Assembly (NCBI GenBank): GCA_902780985.1
Contig: CACZHN010000045.1
Location: 1 to 28,201 of the forward strand
From: an uncultured Lachnospiraceae bacterium
GTDB taxonomy: Bacteria > Bacillota_A > Clostridia > Lachnospirales > Lachnospiraceae
Reading direction: 5' to 3'
DNA length: 28,201 bases
The position numbers and the translations under genes are program-made. Positions within the stretch are counted from its first letter, which is position 1, and each line of letters begins with the position of its first letter. A model generated the notes under the pieces. That model searched no databases. It had not been told where the DNA came from and saw only the letters and a program-made list of their open reading frames with translations. Positions 7,602 to 16,064 of this stretch are shown here, one piece after another.

Positions 7602-8462
7602 ATGGTAATAGATTTTCATACACATACCTTTCCGGACAGTATTGCTGCAGGTGCCATAGAGTCGCTTCAGGAAAATTCGGATACATTCGGTTACACTGAC
7701 GGAACCAATGATGGCCTGGTGAAATCCATGGAACGGGGAGGCATCGATTATTCGGTGATAATGCCGGTGGTCACAAATCCCGTAAAGACCTCGCATATAA
7801 ATCAGGCAGCCGCAGAGATAAACAAAACGTCTTTCGAGACGGGACTTATATCCTTCGGTGGTATTCATCCGGATGCGGAGAATTATAAAGAACTTCTGGA
7901 CGAATGCGTGGCGCTGGGACTTAAAGGTATAAAACTTCATCCGGATTATTACGGGGTGGACTTCAACGATATCAGGACCAAACGCATCATCGACTATGCA
8001 TCGGAACTGGGACTCATAATCCTTACCCATGCGGGACTGGATATCGGACTTTATCCGCCTATCCGATGTTCCATCGATCATATACTGGAAGTCATGAGGG
8101 AAGTTAATCCCGATAAAATGGTGCTGGCACATATGGGCGGCTGGATGAACTGGTATAAGGTTATGGACAAGCTGGCGGGAGAACATGTGTGGCTGGATAC
8201 GGCCTTCTGTCTGGGAGAGATCAACTGGAGAGATAAGAGCAGCCACAGGCCGTTTCATATGATGACGGAAGAGCAGTTCATCGAGATGGTAGGGGCTTTC
8301 GGAGCCGATAAGATCCTCTTTGCAACGGACAGTCCGTGGGCTGATCAGAAGGATTATGTGGACAGGATAAGAAGAATGTCCCTTTCCGAATCCGACAAGG
8401 ATAAGATTTTATTCCAGAATGCGAAAAAACTATTGAACGTCTTGCCTAGAGACGGGAAATAA
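7602..8462 (+). CDS. amidohydrolase family (TIM-barrel, metal-dependent hydrolase)
   Basis: A 286-aa amidohydrolase-2-type TIM barrel. Metal-binding elements appear in the expected order: D-F-H6-T-H8 at the end of strand 1, KLHPDYYG in the middle, LTHAG, LAHMGG, and ATDSPW carrying the last Asp. The substrate cannot be read from the sequence; relatives include decarboxylases and hydrolases of small carboxylates. ATG 7602 is chosen over ATG 7599 because the GGAG at 7592-7595 gives 6 nt rather than 3 nt of spacing. It sits just after a terminator and just before the suf promoter, so it looks like a single-gene unit. No clear promoter of its own is visible, and read-through is possible. Confidence 0.85.
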   Translation: MVIDFHTHTFPDSIAAGAIESLQENSDTFGYTDGTNDGLVKSMERGGIDYSVIMPVVTNPVKTSHINQAAAEINKTSFETGLISFGGIHPDAENYKELLDECVALGLKGIKLHPDYYGVDFNDIRTKRIIDYASELGLIILTHAGLDIGLYPPIRCSIDHILEVMREVNPDKMVLAHMGGWMNWYKVMDKLAGEHVWLDTAFCLGEINWRDKSSHRPFHMMTEEQFIEMVGAFGADKILFATDSPWADQKDYVDRIRRMSLSESDKDKILFQNAKKLLNVLPRDGK

Positions 8463-8468
8463 GCTATA

Positions 8469-8492
8469 CTAACTTAGTTAGACTGTTATAAC
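8469..8492 (+). promoter_or_regulatory. candidate suf promoter with overlapping dyad operator
   Basis: TATAAC at 8487-8492 is preceded by an extended -10 TG (8484-8485), but no good -35 box is present. Directly upstream, CTAAC-TTA-GTTAG at 8469-8481 is a perfect 5-3-5 dyad lying in the spacer region. That is a suitable place for a repressor or for an activator replacing the -35 box. An Rrf2/IscR-type regulator is a guess from the downstream genes; none is encoded here. Confidence 0.5.
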
Positions 8493-8525
8493 GCGATAGG
8501 TTTAATATAAACGGAGGTAGAAGCA

Positions 8526-9260
8526 ATGCTTCAGATAAACAATTTAAAGGTTAAGGTTGCCGAGAAGGAAATCCTTCATGGTGTTAATCTTACTGTAAAT
8601 AAGGGAGAGACTCATGTGATCATGGGACCAAACGGTGCTGGTAAGTCTACTCTCGGATACGCTATCATGGGAAATCCTAAGTATGAGGTTGTTGACGGAA
8701 CGATCACATTTAAGGATAAGGACATCACCGAAGAAGAGACTCATGAAAGAGCTAAGGACGGTATCTTCCTTTCATTCCAGAACCCTATTGAGGTTCCGGG
8801 AATATCTCTTTCAAACTTCATCAGAAATGCTATCGATACAAAGACAGGCACAAGAGCTCGTCTTTGGGATTTCCGTAAATCTCTTGAGAAGCAGATGGCA
8901 CTTCTTAACATGGATAAGTCCTATGCCGACAGAGACCTGAATGTAGGTTTCTCGGGCGGTGAGAAGAAGAAGGCAGAGATACTTCAGATGCTTATGATGA
9001 AGCCTGATCTTGCCATTCTCGATGAGACAGACTCAGGTCTTGACGTAGATGCCGTAAGAACCGTATCAGACGGTGTTAAGGCATTTCACGACAGCGGAGA
9101 CGGAGCTCTCATAATCATCACACACAGTACAAGAATCCTTGAGGCTCTCAAGGTTGATTACACACATATTCTGGTAGACGGAAAGATCGTTGAAACAGGA
9201 GATGCGTCGCTTATTGATGAAATCAATGCAAACGGATTTGAGAAATACGTTTCCAAGTAA
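8526..9260 (+). CDS. sufC: Fe-S cluster assembly ATPase SufC
   Basis: A 244-aa ABC-type ATPase that pairs with SufB and SufD to build Fe-S clusters in the cytoplasm. It has Walker A GPNGAGKST, signature VGFSGGEKKK, Walker B LAILDETDSGLD and a switch His in IITHSTRIL, all intact. SufC differs from transport ATPases by the SGGEKKK and ETDSGLD sequences, both seen here. GGAGGT lies 7 nt before the ATG. It is the first gene of a sufCBDSU cluster, the usual Firmicutes set with sufC first. Confidence 0.97.
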   Translation: MLQINNLKVKVAEKEILHGVNLTVNKGETHVIMGPNGAGKSTLGYAIMGNPKYEVVDGTITFKDKDITEEETHERAKDGIFLSFQNPIEVPGISLSNFIRNAIDTKTGTRARLWDFRKSLEKQMALLNMDKSYADRDLNVGFSGGEKKKAEILQMLMMKPDLAILDETDSGLDVDAVRTVSDGVKAFHDSGDGALIIITHSTRILEALKVDYTHILVDGKIVETGDASLIDEINANGFEKYVSK

Positions 9261-9290
9261 GCAGAGATTCTTATAGATAGAGGAAAAGTA

Positions 9291-10706
9291 ATGGCAGATA
9301 AGGAAAAAACATTCGTCGAAGACGTGGACAGAAGTCTGTATGACTTTAGGAATGTGGATGAGGATGTTTACAAGGTTGCTGAGGGTCTGACTCCTGAGAT
9401 AGTAGAGCAGATATCCAAAGAGAAGAATGACCCTGAGTGGATGAAGGAGCATCGTCTCGCATCCCTTGAAATATATAACAATTTAGAGATGAAAGAGTGG
9501 GGCCCGCCGATCGACGGACTCAACGTGGATAACATCGTTACATATATCAAGCCGAAGGACAACAAGATGAGCGCAGACTGGGATGAGGTTCCGGAGGATA
9601 TCAAGGATACCTTCGAAAGACTGGGAATCCCACAGGCAGAGAGAGAGTCTCTTGCCGGAGTAGGCGCGCAGTACGATTCGGAGCTTGTATATCATAACGT
9701 TCGTGAAGAGGTAGCTGCACAGGGAGTTATCTATACCGATCTTGAGTCGGCTATGCACGGTGAGTACGGAGATATGATCCGCGAGCATTTCATGAAGCTT
9801 ATCACACCGCAGGATCATAAGTTTGCGGCTCTTCACGGAGCTGTATGGTCAGGTGGTTCTTTCGTGTATGTTCCGCCGGGAGTTAAGGTTGAGATCCCGC
9901 TGCAGTCTTATTTCAGATTAAATGCACCGGGTGCCGGACAGTTCGAGCACACGCTTATCATCGTAGATGAAGGAGCAGATCTGCATTTCATAGAAGGATG
10001 TTCCGCTCCGAAGTATAATGTGGCAAACCTGCATGCGGGTGCGGTGGAGCTTTTCGTAGGAAAGAACGCAAAGCTCAGATATTCGACTATCGAGAACTGG
10101 TCGAAGAACATGTATAACCTGAACACCAAGCGTGCGACGGTAGAAGAAGGCGGTAAGATGGAATGGGTATCCGGTTCATTCGGATCACATACTTCTTATC
10201 TCTATCCTATGACTATTCTCAAGGGTGATGATTCCAAGGTTGAGTTCACCGGAATTACATTTGCCGGAGAAGGACAGGATCTCGATACGGGACTTAAGGT
10301 GGTTCATACAGGACAGCGTACCGTATCAACAGTAAATACAAAATCAATTTCAAAGAGCGGCGGTATCAGCACCTTCAGAAGTGCTGTGGTTATCGGACCG
10401 AATGCTAAGGGCGCAAAGTCTGCTGTAGACTGTTCATCCCTTATGCTTGACGACATTTCAAGATCCGATACAATCCCTGCTATGGATGTCAGATGTGACG
10501 ATGTCGATATCGGACATGAGGCTAAGATCGGTCGTATATCGGATGAAGCGATATTCTATCTTATGAGCCGCGGTATTCCTGAAGAGGAAGCACGTGCCAT
10601 GATCGTCAGCGGTTTTGCGGACAATGTATCCAAGGAACTTCCGCTGGAGTATGCAGTCGAGATGAATAACCTGATCCGCCTCGAGATGAAGGGATCAATC
10701 GGATAG
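9291..10706 (+). CDS. sufB: Fe-S cluster scaffold subunit SufB
   Basis: A 471-aa SufB, the size expected for the family. It has the conserved N-terminal KNDPEWMKEHRLASLEI stretch, AALHGAVWSGGSFVYVPPGV, the beta-helix core, and the C-terminal SRGIPEEEARAMIVSGFAD helix shared with SufD. Together with SufC and SufD it forms the scaffold on which the cluster is assembled, using sulfur passed from SufS/SufU. It starts 30 nt after sufC within one operon. Nothing is unusual in sequence or length. Confidence 0.97.
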   Translation: MADKEKTFVEDVDRSLYDFRNVDEDVYKVAEGLTPEIVEQISKEKNDPEWMKEHRLASLEIYNNLEMKEWGPPIDGLNVDNIVTYIKPKDNKMSADWDEVPEDIKDTFERLGIPQAERESLAGVGAQYDSELVYHNVREEVAAQGVIYTDLESAMHGEYGDMIREHFMKLITPQDHKFAALHGAVWSGGSFVYVPPGVKVEIPLQSYFRLNAPGAGQFEHTLIIVDEGADLHFIEGCSAPKYNVANLHAGAVELFVGKNAKLRYSTIENWSKNMYNLNTKRATVEEGGKMEWVSGSFGSHTSYLYPMTILKGDDSKVEFTGITFAGEGQDLDTGLKVVHTGQRTVSTVNTKSISKSGGISTFRSAVVIGPNAKGAKSAVDCSSLMLDDISRSDTIPAMDVRCDDVDIGHEAKIGRISDEAIFYLMSRGIPEEEARAMIVSGFADNVSKELPLEYAVEMNNLIRLEMKGSIG

Positions 10707-10748
10707 TTTGCACGGGAATTCCCATGACATACTGAAAGGATCAAAACA

Positions 10749-11795
10749 TTGAATAATATTACGATAAATAAGCTGCCGGTTCCTACGTGGACCTGGCTTA
10801 AGGTTAATGATAAAAAGATAGCGGTTCCGGAAAGTGTCTCAAAGGCCGAAGTAAAGGTTGAGGAAGTGCCTGCTGATGTTAAGGTCGGAAAGGTTGACTT
10901 CGCTTCAATCTGTCTCGGTGATGTGGAACTGGGTGCCGGTGAGGAGTTCAGACGTTTCTCTCATACCGCTAAAACAGAAGGCAAGTCCTTCACTGTATCC
11001 GCAGGCGTAAAGGTAGCTGAGCCTGTAAGGATGACATATGACTATAACGAGATGTCCGAAGGCGGCAAGCTTTCCCGTACATCCATCGTTCTGGGTGATG
11101 ATGCCGAGCTTACGGTCATCATGATCTTCAAGGGTAAGACCGAGTTTGCTGCAAATGATATCAGGATCAAGGCTGCAAAGACAGCTAAGCTCACTCTCGT
11201 AGAAATCTTCCAGCTGGAAGAAGGTTCAAACTTTGTGGACAGCATCGGCGGAAGATATCAGGAGAAGGGCGGCCTGAAGCTTATCCAGATCAATAACGGC
11301 AAGGGAAATGTATGCCTCAGCTGTTGTGCGGATCTGGACGGACGTTACAGTACACTTGATATAGATACAGGATACCTCTTAACAGGCAGCGACAAGATGG
11401 ATATCAACTATGTTGCAAGACACAGAGGTGTTCTTACGGATTCCAAGATAAATGTAAGCGGAGTTCTCCGTGATAATGCGGATAAGACATTCCGCGGAAC
11501 CATAGATTTCATAAAGGGATGTAAGGAAGCTACCGGAGATGAGAGAGAGGATGTACTTCTTATGAATGAAGGAGTACACAACAATACAGTACCTCTTATC
11601 CTCTGCGCAGAGGAAGATGTAGAAGGAGCACACGGTGCTTCTATCGGTAAGATATCAGACGAGATATTACTTTACTTCCAGAGCCGCGGAATTCCGGAAA
11701 GCGAAGTTACCGAGCTTATGGCACAGTCACGTATCGCTGCCGTAGCCGGAAGAATTCCTGACGAAAAGACCCGCGAGATGCTGCTTGCGGAGTAA
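10749..11795 (+). CDS. sufD: Fe-S cluster assembly subunit SufD
   Basis: A 348-aa member of the SufB/SufD family, shorter than SufB and with weaker central conservation, as is normal for SufD. The C-terminus has the family helix, FQSRGIPESEVTELMAQ, preceded by GAHGASIGKISDE-like residues. It forms the SufBC2D complex with the two upstream products. The frame begins with TTG at 10749, supported by the AAAGGA upstream, and there is no closer ATG at the conserved N-terminus. TTG may be a start that lowers translation relative to sufB. Confidence 0.92.
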   Translation: MNNITINKLPVPTWTWLKVNDKKIAVPESVSKAEVKVEEVPADVKVGKVDFASICLGDVELGAGEEFRRFSHTAKTEGKSFTVSAGVKVAEPVRMTYDYNEMSEGGKLSRTSIVLGDDAELTVIMIFKGKTEFAANDIRIKAAKTAKLTLVEIFQLEEGSNFVDSIGGRYQEKGGLKLIQINNGKGNVCLSCCADLDGRYSTLDIDTGYLLTGSDKMDINYVARHRGVLTDSKINVSGVLRDNADKTFRGTIDFIKGCKEATGDEREDVLLMNEGVHNNTVPLILCAEEDVEGAHGASIGKISDEILLYFQSRGIPESEVTELMAQSRIAAVAGRIPDEKTREMLLAE

Positions 11796-11830
11796 CAGGC
11801 ATCAAAGATAGTTTTACATGGGGAAATATT

Positions 11831-13054
11831 ATGAGTTTAGACGTTAAAAAGATTAGAGAAGATTTTCCGTTCTTTGCCGGAACGGACCTGGCATACCTTG
11901 ATAATTCGGCTACATCCCAGCGTCCTCGCTGTGTGATGGAAGCTCTTACGGATTATTATTATCATCACAATTCAAATCCCTTCAGAGGGCTTTACGAGCT
12001 TTCAATCGATGCAACGGAGAGATATGAGCAGGCACGTGTAAAGGTTGCGGGATTTATAAACGCAGCTTCCGACCGCGAGATCATATTTACAAGAAATGCA
12101 TCGGAAAGCCTGAACCTTGTGGCGTATTCACTTGGTGCTATGTGCCTTAAGGAAGGTGATGAAGTTATCACAACCGTTGTGGAGCATCACAGCAATATGC
12201 TTCCGTGGAGACTCGCTGCTGAGAGACACGGAGCAACAGTTAAGTATCTTGAGTGTGAGAAAGACGGAAGCTTTCTTCCGGAGAAGCTTGAGAATCTCGT
12301 AACAGAGAAGACCAAGATCGTTGCCATGACCGGTATGTCGAATATATTCGGACGAGTAAATGACATTAAGACATTTGCCGCTATAGCTCATAAGAAGGGT
12401 GCTTACTTTGTTATGGACGGAGCACAGAGTGTTCCTCATTCCGTAACGGATGTACAGGACCTGGATGTGGATTTCCTCGCATTTTCGGGACATAAGATGC
12501 TGGCTCCTATGGGAATCGGTGTTCTTTACGGAAAGGAAGCGCTCCTGAAGGAGATGCCGCCGTTCCTGTCGGGCGGAGAGATGATCGAGTATGTAACTCT
12601 CGACTCCGTAACTTATGCGGATCTTCCTCATAAGTTTGAAGCAGGTACCGTAAATGCCGGCGGAGCGGTTGCTCTTTCTGCTGCCATCGATTACTTAAGA
12701 AGTGTCGGCATGGAAGATATTGAAGAGCGTGAAAACATGCTCACAGAGATGGCTCTTGAGGAGATGAAGAAGATCCCTCACATCAACATTCTGGGTAGTG
12801 ATGATGCTGCACAGCATCACGGAATCATAACCTTCAGAGTTGACGGAGTACATCCTCATGATACGGCTGCCATCATGGCAAAGGATGGTGTGGCTATCAG
12901 AGCCGGTCACCACTGTGCAGAGCCACTGCATCATTTCATAGGAATACCTTCTACGGTAAGAGCAAGTATCATGTTCTACAACACCGAAGAAGAGATAGAA
13001 AGACTTGTTAAGAGCGTTGCTTCACTCAGAAGCCGCATGGGATATAACGATTAG
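11831..13054 (+). CDS. sufS: cysteine desulfurase SufS
   Basis: A 407-aa group II cysteine desulfurase, PLP-dependent, taking sulfur from cysteine as a persulfide for cluster assembly. Lys222 in FSGHK is the PLP-binding lysine. Cys362 in RAGHHCAEPLH is the persulfide-forming residue. LDNSATSQRP at the N-terminus and TVVEHHSNMLPW are also typical of SufS. It sits between sufD and sufU, and SufU is normally its Zn-dependent sulfur acceptor. Confidence 0.97.
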   Translation: MSLDVKKIREDFPFFAGTDLAYLDNSATSQRPRCVMEALTDYYYHHNSNPFRGLYELSIDATERYEQARVKVAGFINAASDREIIFTRNASESLNLVAYSLGAMCLKEGDEVITTVVEHHSNMLPWRLAAERHGATVKYLECEKDGSFLPEKLENLVTEKTKIVAMTGMSNIFGRVNDIKTFAAIAHKKGAYFVMDGAQSVPHSVTDVQDLDVDFLAFSGHKMLAPMGIGVLYGKEALLKEMPPFLSGGEMIEYVTLDSVTYADLPHKFEAGTVNAGGAVALSAAIDYLRSVGMEDIEERENMLTEMALEEMKKIPHINILGSDDAAQHHGIITFRVDGVHPHDTAAIMAKDGVAIRAGHHCAEPLHHFIGIPSTVRASIMFYNTEEEIERLVKSVASLRSRMGYND

Positions 13055-13082
13055 TAATTAGTATTCATCAAGGGAGAAAATA

Positions 13083-13421
13083 ATGGAAAACAGACCGTTT
13101 TACAATGAGGTGCTCACAGAGCACAACATACATCCTACACATAAGATAAAGCTTATGAAGCCTGCTTCGGAGCTGAGAGGAGTCAATCCGTCCTGCGGAG
13201 ACGACATCACACTTCAGCTTTGCGTCAGCGAAGACGGAATCATCGAGGACGGCGGCTTTACAGGCGACGGATGCGCAATCTCCCAGGCAAGTGCGGATAT
13301 GATGCTGGATCTTATCATCGGAAGATCCAAAGAGGAAGCACTTAAGCTTAAGGATACATTTCTTAGAATGATCAAAGAAAAGATCAGCGATGAAGAACTG
13401 GATACAGCCTTCACGTGTTAA
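13083..13421 (+). CDS. sufU: SufU sulfur-transfer protein, cut short by a frameshift/deletion
   Basis: SufU accepts persulfide sulfur from SufS through a Zn/Cys site. This frame gives 112 aa instead of about 145. It contains NPSCGD (Cys38) and GDGCAIS (Cys64), two of the three conserved Cys sites. After ISDEELD it runs into an unrelated five-residue end and stops at 13419. The missing C-terminal part, starting RVKCAVLGWHTLEE with the third Cys, is found one frame over at 13414-13503. About 13-15 codons are absent at the junction and the frame is off by one. As given, the product would lack the third ligand. An assembly or sequencing error is the likely cause. Confidence 0.85.
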   Translation: MENRPFYNEVLTEHNIHPTHKIKLMKPASELRGVNPSCGDDITLQLCVSEDGIIEDGGFTGDGCAISQASADMMLDLIIGRSKEEALKLKDTFLRMIKEKISDEELDTAFTC

Positions 13422-13503
13422 ATGCGCCGTTCTCGGATGGCATACACTTGAGGAAATATTAAGCGGAAACGGAAAAGAGTCCGTATCTACAGAAGACCAG
13501 TAA
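13414..13503 (+). pseudogene. sufU: out-of-frame 3' remnant of sufU
   Basis: Read from 13414, the frame gives RVKCAVLGWHTLEEIL and further residues, ending in TAA at 13501-13503. This is the conserved SufU C-terminus, with its third Cys ligand, in frame +1 relative to the sufU start. It is 17 nt from the next gene, which starts at 13521. Confidence 0.85.
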
Positions 13504-13520
13504 ACCAGGAGGAAACATTA

Positions 13521-14393
13521 ATGTTTAAGAAGAAACTTATGGCAGGATTCACAGCACTTGCACTGTGCTTTTCACTCGGAGCATGCGGAGGAACAGGAAG
13601 TACTCAGGGCGCTACTCAGGGAGCAACAAGCGCATCGGGAGACACAGCATCTCAGGATAATGCGGCACAGGACAATATCGGAAGTGAAGATTATGCCAAG
13701 GTAAGAGAAAAGGGCAAGCTTGTAGTAGGTATTACAGACTTTGAGCCTATGGACTACAAGGATGAGGCAGGCAACTGGATCGGTTTCGATGCCGAGATGG
13801 CAACTGCATTTGCTCACAGCTTAGATGTTGAAGTTGAATTCGTAGAGATAGATTGGGATAATAAGGCGTTAGAGCTCAGCTCGGGCGCTATCGACTGCGT
13901 ATGGAACGGTATGACACTTACAGATGAAGTTAAGTCTGCTATGGACTGCTCAAAGGCTTACTGCAACAACGCACAGGTTGTTATCGTACCTGCTGACAAG
14001 GCTGATCAGTACAAGACAGTTGAAAGCCTGAAGAATCTTAAGTTTGCGGTTGAGGCAGGAAGTGCCGGTGAAGCAGAGGCTAACAACAACGGTCTTACAT
14101 GCACACCTGTACAGAGCCAGGCAAATGCCCTTATGGAAGTTGCAGCAGGAACATCGGATGCAGCTATCATCGACTCTCTCATGGCAGCAGCTATGGTAGG
14201 AGAGGGAACAAGCTACGAGAATCTTACATACACAGTAGGACTTAACGACGAAGAGTACGGCGTAGGTTTCAGAAAGGGTTCTGACCTTGTGCCTCTTTTA
14301 AATAAGTATTTCCAGGTTGCTTACGTAGACGGAACCATGCCAAGCCTGGCAGAGAAGTACGGCGTTCAGGCCGCTATTATCGAACAGAAGTAA
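13521..14393 (+). CDS. amino-acid ABC transporter substrate-binding lipoprotein
   Basis: A 290-aa extracellular family-3 solute-binding protein. It has a lipoprotein signal with lipobox SLGAC (Cys22), a Ser/Thr/Gly/Gln-rich linker to about residue 55, then KLVVGITDFEPMDYKDEAG and IGFDAEMATAFA, the hallmark of polar amino-acid binders. It would capture an amino acid outside the membrane for the permease and ATPase encoded next. AGGAGG at 13507-13512 supports the start. The gap to the true sufU end is only 17 nt with no terminator, so it may be transcribed with suf. Cystine or cysteine is a reasonable but unproven substrate. Confidence 0.92.
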   Translation: MFKKKLMAGFTALALCFSLGACGGTGSTQGATQGATSASGDTASQDNAAQDNIGSEDYAKVREKGKLVVGITDFEPMDYKDEAGNWIGFDAEMATAFAHSLDVEVEFVEIDWDNKALELSSGAIDCVWNGMTLTDEVKSAMDCSKAYCNNAQVVIVPADKADQYKTVESLKNLKFAVEAGSAGEAEANNNGLTCTPVQSQANALMEVAAGTSDAAIIDSLMAAAMVGEGTSYENLTYTVGLNDEEYGVGFRKGSDLVPLLNKYFQVAYVDGTMPSLAEKYGVQAAIIEQK

Positions 14394-14421
14394 TATATAA
14401 TAAAACTGATCGAGGTTTGTA

Positions 14422-15108
14422 ATGGAACTGTTTTTTCAGCAATTTCCTATAGTGATACGTGCTCTGAATGTGGGCTTTCTTCAGACTCTCAAGCTGTTCT
14501 TCGTAACACTGCTGGGAGCGCTCCCTCTGGGACTTCTGATATGTTTCGGTTCTCAGTCAAAGCTGTGGCCGGTGAAGGCACTTTTCAGAGTTATCATATG
14601 GATCGTCCGCGGTACGCCGCTTATGATCCAGCTCCTCATCATTTATTATTTTCCGGGACTTGTTCTGGGAAATGCAATCTGGGGAGGAGATGAGGCAGGC
14701 CGATTCGCAGCGTCTGCCGTTGCATTTATAATCAATTATGCATGTTATTTTTCGGAAATATATCGTGGCGGAATCATCAGCATTCCTGTGGGACAGGACG
14801 AAGCAGGTCTTGTTCTGGGAATGACTAAGAGCCAGATATTCTTCCGTGTAAAGCTTCTGCAGATGATCAAGAGGATCCTTCCTCCGATGTCCAACGAGAT
14901 CCTTACACTGGTTAAGGATACGTCTCTTGCAAGGATCATAGCCCTTCAGGAGGTTATCTGGGCAGGACAGGCGTTCATGAAGGGTTCACAGGGTATATCC
15001 GGTGCCATCTGGCCGCTGTTCTTTACGGCAATATACTATCTTATCTGCAACGGAATTCTTACCATCGTCCTCGGAAGATGTGAGAAGAAGCTGGAGTTCT
15101 TCCGTTAG
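14422..15108 (+). CDS. amino-acid ABC transporter permease (HisM/GlnP type)
   Basis: A 228-aa membrane protein, expected to have about five spans. It carries the family motif IVRGTPLMIQLLI near the N-terminus and the cytoplasmic EAA loop around SIPVGQDEAGLVLGM, which contacts the ATPase. A single permease gene implies a homodimer. It follows the binding-protein gene by 28 nt and precedes the ATPase gene by 36 nt. Confidence 0.93.
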   Translation: MELFFQQFPIVIRALNVGFLQTLKLFFVTLLGALPLGLLICFGSQSKLWPVKALFRVIIWIVRGTPLMIQLLIIYYFPGLVLGNAIWGGDEAGRFAASAVAFIINYACYFSEIYRGGIISIPVGQDEAGLVLGMTKSQIFFRVKLLQMIKRILPPMSNEILTLVKDTSLARIIALQEVIWAGQAFMKGSQGISGAIWPLFFTAIYYLICNGILTIVLGRCEKKLEFFR

Positions 15109-15144
15109 TGCGGGACTCATTTAGATAGATCACGGGAGAGAAAT

Positions 15145-15927
15145 ATGAGCATATTAGAGGTTGAACATATAAGTAAATCTTTCGGCAAGACCGAAGTCCT
15201 GAAAGATATCTGCTTCAACATGGAGAAGAGCGAGGTGCTTTCCATCATCGGTTCTTCGGGAAGCGGTAAGACCACGCTTCTCAGATGTCTTAACTTTCTG
15301 GAGTCTGCCGATAAGGGAATTATCCGTGTAGGCGGAGACGTGGTATTCGATGCGGAAGATCCGTCATACAGGAAGGAAGCCGTAATACGAAAGAACAGGA
15401 TGAACTTCGGACTGGTGTTCCAGTCATTCAATCTGTTCCCGCAGTATACAGCTCTGGAAAATGTAATGCTGGCTCGTAAGCTTCAGGCAGAGAAAACACC
15501 TGAGTATAAGAGCAACAAGAAAGCCGTTCTGGAAAAACTCAGAAGTGATGCGGAGAACCTGCTGAATCAGATGGGACTTTCCGAGAGAATGGATAATTAT
15601 CCTCATCAGCTGTCCGGCGGACAGTGCCAGAGAGTGGCGATAGCAAGAGCGCTGAACCTGGAGCCGAGAATACTCTGCTTCGATGAGCCTACATCCGCAC
15701 TGGATCCGGAGCTTACCGGAGAAGTACTGAGAGTTATCAAGGAACTGGCAGAGAAGAAGATGACCATGATAATAGTAACCCATGAGATGTCCTTCGCGAA
15801 GAATGTGTCGGATCAGGTTATATTCATGGACAACGGAATCGTGCTCGAGAAAGGAACACCGGAGGATGTATTTGAGAATCCGAAGGAAGAACGCACGAAG
15901 CAGTTCCTGGGCAAAATAGCAAACTGA
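15145..15927 (+). CDS. amino-acid ABC transporter ATP-binding protein (GlnQ type)
   Basis: A 260-aa ABC ATPase that powers the importer. Walker A is GSSGSGKTT, the Q-loop is [13 protein letters not shown], the signature is [15 protein letters not shown], Walker B is [14 protein letters not shown] and the switch is VTHEMSFA. All motifs are intact. There is a modest insertion before the signature ([14 protein letters not shown]), within what the family shows. It is the last gene of the plus-strand run, ending before the long hairpin. Confidence 0.95.
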   Translation: MSILEVEHISKSFGKTEVLKDICFNMEKSEVLSIIGSSGSGKTTLLRCLNFLESADKGIIRVGGDVVFDAEDPSYRKEAVIRKNRMNFGLVFQSFNLFPQYTALENVMLARKLQAEKTPEYKSNKKAVLEKLRSDAENLLNQMGLSERMDNYPHQLSGGQCQRVAIARALNLEPRILCFDEPTSALDPELTGEVLRVIKELAEKKMTMIIVTHEMSFAKNVSDQVIFMDNGIVLEKGTPEDVFENPKEERTKQFLGKIAN

Positions 15928-15959
15928 ATACTATTACGGATACTAATTAACGAAGTGAC

Positions 15960-16033
15960 GCCCGGTTGCAGTCGGATACGCCTTTCATCCGCCCACAAAG
16001 GGCTCTGAAATGCGTACCGCCCTGCGACCGGGC
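15960..16033. repeat. 74-nt long imperfect hairpin between convergent operons
   Basis: The left arm reads GCCCGGTTGCAG, CGGATACGC, TTTCA, GCCC. The right arm answers with GGGC, TGAAA, GCGTACCG, CTGCGACCGGGC around a 5-nt loop, ACAAA. Small internal loops and one bulge separate the four helices, and the outer helix is 12 bp with one G-T pair. The element is richer in GC than its flanks. It lies between the convergent transporter ATPase and prs genes, so a two-way terminator is possible. No proper T-run follows on either strand. A mobile palindrome or structured RNA are alternatives. Confidence 0.7.
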
Positions 16034-16064
16034 TTCTTTGTCGATTTATATAACTATAGTCGGC

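Noticed and set aside
7596..8258. Minus-strand open frame of 220 codons
   Set aside because: It lies fully antisense to the amidohydrolase with its conserved metal motifs, so it is a shadow.
15960..16033. Integron attC-like recombination site
   Set aside because: The hairpin lacks the conserved GTTRRRY/RYYYAAC core sites, and no cassette or integrase is near.
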